Source: Phytohabitans suffuscus (GTDB lineage Bacteria > Actinomycetota > Actinomycetes > Mycobacteriales > Micromonosporaceae). Taken from it: a DNA stretch of 64,000 nucleotides. The stretch is from assembly GCF_011764565.1 (NCBI RefSeq), contig NZ_AP022871.1, positions 3,472,320 to 3,536,319 of the forward strand, in the 5' to 3' direction. How positions within the stretch are numbered: the first letter of the stretch is position 1; every line of letters starts with the position of its first letter. A model generated the notes under the pieces. It searched no databases. It was not told where the DNA came from and was given only the letters and a program-made list of their open reading frames with translations. Below are positions 57,979 through 64,000 of this stretch, in pieces. The position numbers and the translations under genes are program-made.

Positions 57979-59235
57979 ATGACGAACAGGCGCACCGTCC
58001 TTCAGCTCGCCGGGCTCGCCGGTGCCGGCGCTGTGCTCGGCGCCTGCGACTCCCGTACGACCGCCGACCCCGAGCCTTCTCCCGGCGACCTGCTCGTCGT
58101 GGAGACCGGGGCCGGGCTCTCGGTCGTCGACTCCGGCACCGGCCGGACCACCGTCCCGGCCGCCCCCTCGATCCTCACCGGCGACCACACCCGGCTCGTC
58201 CGCGGCGAATGGACCGGAAAGGGCACCAAGCTCGCCACGCACCGGCTGCCCGGCGGCGAGGTGGTCGCCGGCGGCCTGGTCCGCGACAGGCTCGAGGTGC
58301 GGGTGGCCTCCGCCGACGGCCGGCTCGTCGCGCTCGCCTCCCCGGCCGGCCCGCGCGGCAGTACCACCATCGTGGTCGCCGACGGCAGCGGCGAGCGGAC
58401 CCGCGTCGACCTGCCCGGCAACCTCGACCCGGAGGCGTTCGACGTCACCGGGCAGTACCTGTTCGTCCTCGACTACCTGCCGCCCACCGCGCCGGACAGG
58501 TACCGCGTCCGCGCCCTCAACCTGCGCTCCGGCGCGCTCGAACCCCTGTTGACCAGGGACAAAGCGGTGCTGCCGCCGGGTGCCGAGGAGGAGATGCGGG
58601 GCCAGGGGCGGCAGGCGGTGTACGACGCGAAGCGGCAGCAGCTCTTCACCCTCTACACCCACCAGCCCGACCACCTGCACAGCCGCGACCTGCTGGCCGG
58701 CGCCCGCGACGGCTCCCCGCAGGTGCACGCTTTCGTCCACACGTTGCACCTGGGTCAGCGGTGGGCGTACTGCGTCGACCTGCCCGAGCCGTTCGGCGTC
58801 CGGGCGGCCGAGCGGCACGCCATCGCGCTGAGCGGCGACGGCCTGCGGCTCTGCGTGGTGGACGCGGTCACCAGCACGGTCGCGATGATCGACCCGGAGG
58901 GCCTGACCGTGCTGAGCACCACGCCGTTGGCGGCGCCGACTGGCGCGGGTCCGGCGACTGCCGCGTTCACCGCCGACGGGCGGCGGCTCGTCGTGGGCGG
59001 CGGCGACAAGGTGGTGGTCATGCCGATGGGTACCTCCGACAAGGCCACCCGCTGGTCGACCGCCTCACCGGTGCGCGGGCTGGCGCTGCTCGACGGCACC
59101 GGGCCCGGCGGCACCGGGAAGGTGTACGCCGGACAGGACGGCGCGGTCACCGCCCACGACATGACCACCGGCAGGCAGCTTTCCCGCACCGAGGTACCCG
59201 GTCTGGTGTCGGTGCGCCAGGTGATCGCCCGCTGA
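57979..59235 (+). CDS. Lipoprotein with a predicted beta-propeller
   Basis: A 418-residue protein from the ATG at 57979. The N-terminus NRRTVLQLAGLAGAGAVLGACDS ends in a lipobox (L-G-A-C) and has RR in a twin-arginine-like position, so it may be a Tat-exported lipoprotein. The body has repeating beta-strand blades (DLLVVETGAGLSVVDSGTG, GRLVALASPAGPRG, YLFVLDYLPPT, HAIALSGDGLRLCVVDAVTSTVAMIDPEGL, AAFTADGRRLVVGGGDKVVVM, GKVYAGQDGAVTAHDMTTGRQL), which resemble YVTN or PQQ-type propellers. The role is unknown; such lipoproteins often act in surface protein interaction. It is a single gene. Confidence 0.8.
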   Translation: MTNRRTVLQLAGLAGAGAVLGACDSRTTADPEPSPGDLLVVETGAGLSVVDSGTGRTTVPAAPSILTGDHTRLVRGEWTGKGTKLATHRLPGGEVVAGGLVRDRLEVRVASADGRLVALASPAGPRGSTTIVVADGSGERTRVDLPGNLDPEAFDVTGQYLFVLDYLPPTAPDRYRVRALNLRSGALEPLLTRDKAVLPPGAEEEMRGQGRQAVYDAKRQQLFTLYTHQPDHLHSRDLLAGARDGSPQVHAFVHTLHLGQRWAYCVDLPEPFGVRAAERHAIALSGDGLRLCVVDAVTSTVAMIDPEGLTVLSTTPLAAPTGAGPATAAFTADGRRLVVGGGDKVVVMPMGTSDKATRWSTASPVRGLALLDGTGPGGTGKVYAGQDGAVTAHDMTTGRQLSRTEVPGLVSVRQVIAR

Positions 59236-59283
59236 CCGCGACCCCGTCACCGCCCGACCGTCGTGTGGCACCGGATGCGACCG

Positions 59284-60060
59284 CTACGAGGGCTCGATCG
59301 GCGCCAGTGTGGGTCGTTTGGCGGTGACGAGGTCACCCGAGGACCGTCCGGTGATGCGGCGCTTGACCCACGGCGCCAGGTAGCGACCGGCCCAGCGCAG
59401 GTCAGCCGCCCGCGCGGCCAGCCAGGGGCTCGGCTCCGGCCGCGGCGGCACCAGCAGCCACTCCTCGTCGCAGCCCACGCCGAGCACGTTCAGCACGTGC
59501 GCGGCGACCCGCCGGTGCCCCAGCGCGGACAGGTGGAGGCGGTCGACACTCCACAGCAGAGGGTTGCGGAACTCCTCGTCCGCGTTGAGGTCGACGAGCC
59601 GGGCGCCGCGCCGCTCGGCGGTGTCGGCCACCGCCTGGTTGAGCATCTCCACCCGCGGCGCGACGATCCGCTGCCCGGGGAGCTTGGCCAGGCCCGAGCC
59701 GGCGAACCGGAAGAGGATCACGTCGGCGCCGGTCTCCCGGAGCCCCGACACCACGTTGTCGAAGCGCTCGATCAGCACCACCGGGTCGAAGTTGCGGCGC
59801 AGCACGTCGTTGCCGCCCGCCGCGAAGCTGATCAGATCGGGGCGCATCGCCAGCGCCACCGGCACCTGCTCGGACACCACACCGGGAAAGAGCCGCCCCC
59901 GGATCGCCAGGTTCGCGTACCGGAAGTCCGGCCCCACCTCGGCCGCCAACCGGGTCGCCACGAGATCCGCCCACCCGCGGTAGAGACCACCTTCTGGGTA
60001 CGGATCGTCCATTCCCTCGGTGAAGCTGTCCCCGACCGCCACGTAACTGCGCCAATTCAC
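59284..60060 (-). CDS. SGNH/GDSL-family hydrolase
   Basis: A 258-residue esterase-like protein. Block I is YVAVGDSFTEGMDD with the nucleophile Ser, block II has NLAIRG, block III SFAAGGNDVLRRNFD, and block V LLWSVDRLHLSALGHRRVA with Asp and His of the triad. The family hydrolyses lipids, acyl esters or sugar acetates. No signal peptide is seen, so it is probably cytosolic. It is divergent from proS, with about 77 bp between. Confidence 0.92.
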   Translation of the reverse strand: MNWRSYVAVGDSFTEGMDDPYPEGGLYRGWADLVATRLAAEVGPDFRYANLAIRGRLFPGVVSEQVPVALAMRPDLISFAAGGNDVLRRNFDPVVLIERFDNVVSGLRETGADVILFRFAGSGLAKLPGQRIVAPRVEMLNQAVADTAERRGARLVDLNADEEFRNPLLWSVDRLHLSALGHRRVAAHVLNVLGVGCDEEWLLVPPRPEPSPWLAARAADLRWAGRYLAPWVKRRITGRSSGDLVTAKRPTLAPIEPS

Positions 60061-60137
60061 GACCGCCAGTCTCGCACCACGCTTCGCACTGGTAATCCCG
60101 GTGCCCCGCCACAGTGACGGCGCCTACGCTGCGCAAC

Positions 60138-61843
60138 ATGTTGCTGCGGATGTCCACGCTCTTCCTTCGTACGCTGCGCGAGGATCCCGCCGACGCCGAC
60201 GTGCCGAGCCACCGGCTGCTGCTGCGGGCCGGCATGATCCGGCGGGCGGCCCCGGGCGGGTTCACCTGGCTGCCGCTGGGCAAGCTGGTGCTCGACCGGG
60301 TCACCCAGGTGGTCCGCGAGGAGATGGCGGCGATCGGCGGCCAGGAGGTGTCGTTTCCGGCCCTCCTGCCACGCGAGCCGTACGAGACGAGTGGCCGCTG
60401 GACCGCGTACGGCCCGGACATCTTCAGGCTCAAGGACCGCCGCGGCGCCGACTACCTGCTCGCGCCCACCCACGAGGAGATGTTCACGCTGCTCGTGGGC
60501 GACACGCTCAGCTCCTACAAGGACTATCCGGTCATCCTCTACCAGGTGCAGACCAAGTTTCGCGACGAGGCGAGGCCGCGGGCCGGGCTGCTGCGCGGGC
60601 GCGAGTTCCTGATGAAGGACGCGTACTCGTTCGACCTGGACGACGCCGGGCTCGCCGCCGCGTACGACAAGCAGCGTGGCGCGTACCAGCGGATCTTCGA
60701 TCGGTTGGGGCTGGACTACGCGATCGTCGCCGCGATGTCCGGCTCGATGGGTGGGTCGGCGTCCGAGGAGTTCCTGGCCGAGTCGCCGGCGGGCGAAGAC
60801 ACATTCGTGGGGTGCACCCACTGTGACTACGCCGCGAACACCGAGGCGGTGACCACGCCCACCCCGCCCTCGACCGACCCCGGCACGCGCCCGGCGATGG
60901 AGGTGCACGACACCCCGGACACCCCACGATCGAGGCGCTGGTCGCGCTCGCCAACACCCGCCGGCTGGGCGGCCGCGCCGACTGGACCGCCGCCGACACC
61001 CTCAAGAACGTCGTGCTCACCGTCTCGCCGCCCGATGCCGACCCGTACCTGCTGGTCATCGGCGTGCCCGGCGACCGCGAGGTGGACCTCAGGCGGGTGG
61101 AGGCCGTGCTGCACCCGGCGGGCGTGGCCATGTTCGACGCCTGGCCGACCCGGCCCGACCTGGTCCGCGGCTACATCGGCCCGCAGAAGCTGGACCTGCG
61201 CTACCTCGTCGACCCGCGGGTCGTCCCCGGCAGCTCGTGGCTCACCGGCGCGAACGAGCCCGGCCGCCACGCGTTCAACGTGGTGTGCGGCCGTGACTTC
61301 ACGCCCGACGGCACGATCGAGGCGGCCGAGGTGCGCGCCGGCGATCCCTGCCCCGCCTGCGGTGCGGGCACGCTCACCATGCGCCGGGGCGTCGAGATCG
61401 GCCACATCTTCCAGCTCGGCCGCCGCTTCACGGAGGCGTTCCAGGTGGCCGCGCTGGGACCGGACGGCAAGCCGGTGCGGCCCACGATGGGCTGCTACGG
61501 CATCGGCCTGTCACGCGCCGTGGCGGCCATCGCCGAGCAGCACCACGACGAGCGGGGGCTCGTGTGGCCGCGTGAGGTGGCACCGTTCGACGTACACGTG
61601 ATCGCCGCCGGCAAGGGCCTCGGGCCCGCGGCGGTCGAGCTCGGCGGTCGCCTCGCCGCCCATGGGCGGCGGGTGCTGGTCGACGACCGGGCGCAGGTCT
61701 CCGCGGGGGTGAAGTTCACCGACGCCGAGCTGATCGGCATCCCCGAGGCCGTCGTGGTCGGCCGCCGTTTCAACGAGGGGTACGTGGAATGGCGTGACCG
61801 CGCCACTGGCGAGCGCTCGGAGGTCCCACTCGACCGCGTGTAG
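60138..61843 (+). CDS. proS: Prolyl-tRNA synthetase (apparent 1-base deletion in the editing domain)
   Basis: Read across one missing base, this is a bacterial-type class II ProRS of about 568 residues: [44 protein letters not shown], motif 2 [28 protein letters not shown], the editing (INS) domain, then motif 3 [10 protein letters not shown]...[29 protein letters not shown] and the anticodon-binding tail. The frame breaks at the C run 60922-60925 in the INS region: adding one C gives [24 protein letters not shown] and joins both halves. proS is essential unless duplicated, so this gap is almost certainly an undercall. The YbaK-like neighbour across the strand fits proofreading of mischarged tRNA. 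Confidence 0.92.
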
Positions 61844-61921
61844 CGCGCCATCGTGGTCCGAGCGGCCGACGCTTTGGTTTCACGTGCAACGGTATCGACG
61901 ATCGTCCCTGCGGTCGCCGGG

Positions 61922-62482
61922 TCAGCTTGCCGGCGCCTCCTTGGCCAGACCCTCGACCACCTGCGCGTTGGGGAGTGCGCCGAGCGCCGGCCCGGGCAGC
62001 GCGATCTTGCTGTGACGCACACCGGAGCCGATGATCACGTGCGGCGCGGCGACCACCCGCGAGTCGACGAGGATCGGCCAGTCCTCGGGGAGGCCGACCG
62101 GGGTGATCCCGCCGTACTCCATGCCGGTCAGCTCCACCGCCTCCGCCATCGGCGCGAAGCTCGCCTTGCGCACGTCGAGCATCTTGCGCACCACGCCGTT
62201 GACGTCGGCCCGGGTGGTGGCCAGGATGACGCAGGCCGCGTACCGGGTCACGCCGTCGCGCTTGCCGGCGACCACCACGCAGTTCGCCGAGATCTCCAGC
62301 CCCACCTCGTACGCCTCGCAGAACGCGGCGGTGTCGGCGAGCGTGGCGTCGATCGGCGCCACCAGCACCTCGTCGACGTCGACCGACGCACCCGTGGGCC
62401 AGGTCTCGATGGCGGCGGCGGTGGGAGCGGCGAGCAGGTCCGGCCGGGTGCGGGCCGGCTCGGTCTTCAAGGTCCCTATCAC
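61922..62482 (-). CDS. YbaK/ProX-like aminoacyl-tRNA editing protein
   Basis: A 186-residue protein from GTG at 62482. The YbaK fold is indicated by EVLVAPIDATLADTAAFCEAYEVGLEISANCVVVAGKRDGVTRYAACVILATTRADVNGVVRKMLDVRKASFAPMAEAVELTGMEYGGITPVGLPEDWPILVDSRV, where the late G-G-I-T-P-x-G-L is typical. Free-standing YbaK-type proteins hydrolyse mischarged tRNA such as Cys- or Ala-tRNA(Pro). It is encoded convergently next to proS. It overlaps the following epimerase gene by 4 bp, indicating a small operon. Confidence 0.88.
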   Translation of the reverse strand: MIGTLKTEPARTRPDLLAAPTAAAIETWPTGASVDVDEVLVAPIDATLADTAAFCEAYEVGLEISANCVVVAGKRDGVTRYAACVILATTRADVNGVVRKMLDVRKASFAPMAEAVELTGMEYGGITPVGLPEDWPILVDSRVVAAPHVIIGSGVRHSKIALPGPALGALPNAQVVEGLAKEAPAS

Positions 62483-63267
62483 GCCTGCGAGTCTCGCACG
62501 GGGCTTCGCGCGTACCGCTCGGCGAGGTAGTCCCGCCACGTCCGGGTGCCGGTGGGCTGGTCCGGGGTCGTGAGGGCGCCTTCGCGCATCACCCGTGCGG
62601 TCCTGCCCGGCAGTCGCAGGGAGAGCACCGGGCGGCGCCTGCCGGTCGCCCGCAGCCACTCCCGTACGAGCCGCGTCGAGGTCAGCACCTCCGGCCCGCC
62701 GAGGTTCTCCACGCGGCGGCTCGGCCCGCCGGCGAGCAGCCCGGCGATCCGGTCGGCGACGTCACGCGGGTCCACCAGCTGCACGGTGATCCCCGGGTCG
62801 GTGAGGAGCACGCCCAGCCGGCTGGCGAGCGGCAGGAAGCGTTCGTCCACAAGCTGTGGAAACTGGGTGGCGCGCAGGATCGAGTACGGCACCTGCCCGG
62901 CCTGGAGCACCTTCTCGGCGGCGAGCTTGTGGCGGTAGTAGCCGAACGGGATCCGGTCGATGCCGACGATCGAGACGTACACGATGTGGTCGACGCGGGC
63001 CCGCTGCGCGGCGGTCACGAGACGGCGTGTGCCGGCGACGTCCACCTCGGGGGCTTTGCGGTACCGCTTCGTCGCGGAGGCGAGGTGGACCACCGCGCCC
63101 ACGCCGGCGACCGCCTCCGCCAGGCCCTCCCCGGTCGCGAGGTCGGCCCGCACCCAGCCCGCCTTCGGGTGGCGGCTGGAGCGGCGCACGTCGTGGCCGT
63201 CCCGTTCGAGGCGGGGCACGACGGCCCGGCCGAGCACACCGCTGGCACCTGTCACGAGAACCTTCAT
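62479..63267 (-). CDS. NAD(P)-binding epimerase/NmrA-like protein
   Basis: A 262-residue extended-SDR-like protein from the ATG at 63267. The Rossmann motif MKVLVTGASGVLGRAVV (TGxxGxxG) is N-terminal. It continues VRADLATGEGLAEAVAGVGAVVHLASATKRY, YVSIVGIDRIPFGYYRHKLAAEKVLQAG (Y-x-x-x-K) and YSILRATQFPQLVD, as in atypical SDR/NmrA-type proteins. These can act as epimerases, quinone or flavin reductases or redox sensors. The function here is unknown. It is the first gene of a two-gene operon with the YbaK gene. Confidence 0.85.
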   Translation of the reverse strand: MKVLVTGASGVLGRAVVPRLERDGHDVRRSSRHPKAGWVRADLATGEGLAEAVAGVGAVVHLASATKRYRKAPEVDVAGTRRLVTAAQRARVDHIVYVSIVGIDRIPFGYYRHKLAAEKVLQAGQVPYSILRATQFPQLVDERFLPLASRLGVLLTDPGITVQLVDPRDVADRIAGLLAGGPSRRVENLGGPEVLTSTRLVREWLRATGRRRPVLSLRLPGRTARVMREGALTTPDQPTGTRTWRDYLAERYARSPVRDSQA

Positions 63268-63313
63268 GGGCCGTGGACGAGCCAAGCCGGCCGAACGTGA
63301 CTTGACGCGCCAG

Positions 63314-63328
63314 GCTAATGCTGTTAGC
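63314..63328 (+). promoter_or_regulatory. Palindromic operator candidate upstream of the alpha/beta hydrolase
   Basis: GCTAA-tgctg-TTAGC, 5-bp arms, followed by CTTTTTAGC, so that TTAGC/TAGC recurs three times in 25 bp just before the ATG at 63338. The AT-rich, symmetric sequence is a likely site for a TetR- or PadR-type regulator that may be encoded beyond the window. Confidence 0.45.
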
Positions 63329-63337
63329 TTTTTAGCT

Positions 63338-64000
63338 ATGGCAGTGAGTTACCTGGATCGTGGCGAGGGTCGGATCGCGTACGAGGTGCGGGGCGACGGG
63401 CCGCTCGTCGTGTGCGTGCCGGGCATGGGCGACCTGCGCTCGACGTTCCGCTTCACGATTCCCGCCCTGCTCGGCGCGGGCTACCGGGTGGCGGCGATGG
63501 ACCTGCGCGGGCACGGCGAGAGCGACGACGGCTTCAGCGCGTACGACGACCTGACCCTCGCCTCCGACATCCGCGCGCTCGTCGCCCACCTCGGCGGGCC
63601 GGCGCTGCTGGTGGGCAACTCGATGGGCGCCGCCGGGTCGATCGTCGCGGCCGCCGAGGAGCCCGAGATCGTCGCCGGCCTGGCGCTGATGGGCCCGTGG
63701 GTGCGTGACGGCAAGCCCCGGCCGGTGATGCGTCTGGTGCTGCGCATGCTGCTGGTCAAGCCGTGGGGTCCGGCCGCGTGGCGTGCCTTCTACAAGACGC
63801 TCTACCCCGGGCGCCGCCCCGCCGACCTGGCCGCCCACGTCGACCGCCTCGGCGCCAGCCTGCGCCGAGGCGACCACTGGCGGTCCTTCGTGCGGACCAC
63901 GCACACCAGCCACGCGCCGGTCGAGGCCCGCCTCGACAGCGTGCGGGCGCCGGCGCTGGTCGTGATGGGGGAAAAGGACCCCGACTTTCCCGACCCGGCG
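63338..64000 (+). CDS. Alpha/beta hydrolase, 3'-truncated by the window edge
   Basis: The first 221 residues of an alpha/beta-fold hydrolase. It opens AVSYLDRGEGRIAYEVRGDGPLVVCVPGMGDLRSTFRFTIPALL (oxyanion region), then AMDLRGHGESDDGFSAY, and the nucleophile elbow LLVGNSMGAAGSIVAA (G-N-S-M-G, Ser). The window ends at LVVMGEKDPDFPDPA, which is usually where the catalytic Asp lies; the His lies outside. Substrate unknown; the family includes esterases, haloperoxidase-like enzymes and proline iminopeptidases. Confidence 0.85.
   Translation, partial: MAVSYLDRGEGRIAYEVRGDGPLVVCVPGMGDLRSTFRFTIPALLGAGYRVAAMDLRGHGESDDGFSAYDDLTLASDIRALVAHLGGPALLVGNSMGAAGSIVAAAEEPEIVAGLALMGPWVRDGKPRPVMRLVLRMLLVKPWGPAAWRAFYKTLYPGRRPADLAAHVDRLGASLRRGDHWRSFVRTTHTSHAPVEARLDSVRAPALVVMGEKDPDFPDPA

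Noticed and set aside
59954..60137. Riboswitch or T-box ahead of proS
   Set aside because: The gap to the divergent hydrolase is only about 77 bp and shows no T-box or specifier-loop features.

Overview
The window is high-G+C actinobacterial DNA. The gene content fits a filamentous member of the Micromonosporaceae (inferred from gene order and protein style; no database search was made). It carries the canonical crgA / DUF881 / class E sortase / pabA / pknB-pknA-pbpA-rodA-pstP-fhaB-fhaA cell-division and signalling cluster beside a tRNA-Leu gene, XRE-DUF397 regulator pairs, a c-di-AMP riboswitch ahead of an NlpC/P60 hydrolase, and a chaplin-repeat protein.

Region 1 (1-7134) is the right end of a mobile element integrated at tRNA-Gly(CCC). 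It holds a relaxase/MobC pair, a candidate oriT, an excisionase-like HTH protein and a tyrosine integrase whose gene ends 92 bp from the tRNA. Between the mobilisation and integration modules lies a visibly lower-G+C two-gene operon (2621-3744). The first gene encodes a 126-residue minimal CRISPR polymerase (mCpol, Cas10-palm-like). The second, overlapping by 4 bp, encodes a CARF-like domain followed by two membrane helices. This is a Panoptes-like nucleotide-signalling defence system and is the most interesting item here. Inverted copies of a 14-bp palindromic motif bracket this cargo. Relaxase, integrase and a pRiA4b-like gene in the element all carry apparent frameshifts.

Region 2 (7300-17400) holds a flavin-oxidase-fold protein with a 9-bp minisatellite, dCTP deaminase, two peptidoglycan hydrolases (one under a c-di-AMP riboswitch), two tandem CNNM/CorC-type membrane proteins, a VanZ-like protein and a large membrane Fe-S oxidoreductase. 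Region 3 (17500-30700) is the conserved cluster controlling peptidoglycan synthesis, with a hicAB toxin-antitoxin pair and two perfect DnaA boxes wedged between pabA and pknB. Region 4 (30800-41240) holds a GH88-like hydrolase with a short-chain dehydrogenase, a secreted subtilisin, an XRE/DUF397 pair and several proline-rich, PASTA or membrane proteins.

Region 5 (41231-50000) begins with a 172-bp MITE and a dispersed repeat, then a TetR/MFS pair, glutamate-cysteine ligase, a divergent YceI/MarR pair and an AfsR-like regulator. Region 6 (50000-57721) is an acyl-CoA degradation/carboxylation set (acyl-CoA dehydrogenase, carboxyltransferase, biotin carboxylase, TetR) split by a five-chaplin protein and a second secreted protein. 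Region 7 (57979-64000) holds a lipoprotein, a GDSL hydrolase, proS with a YbaK-type editing protein and an NAD-binding epimerase, and the start of an alpha/beta hydrolase gene.

Seven single-base deletions, nearly all in short homopolymer runs, break otherwise intact genes (proS, subtilisin, sortase, corC2, marR, and twice in the XRE gene). This pattern suggests sequencing undercalls and should temper any reading of those genes as pseudogenes.
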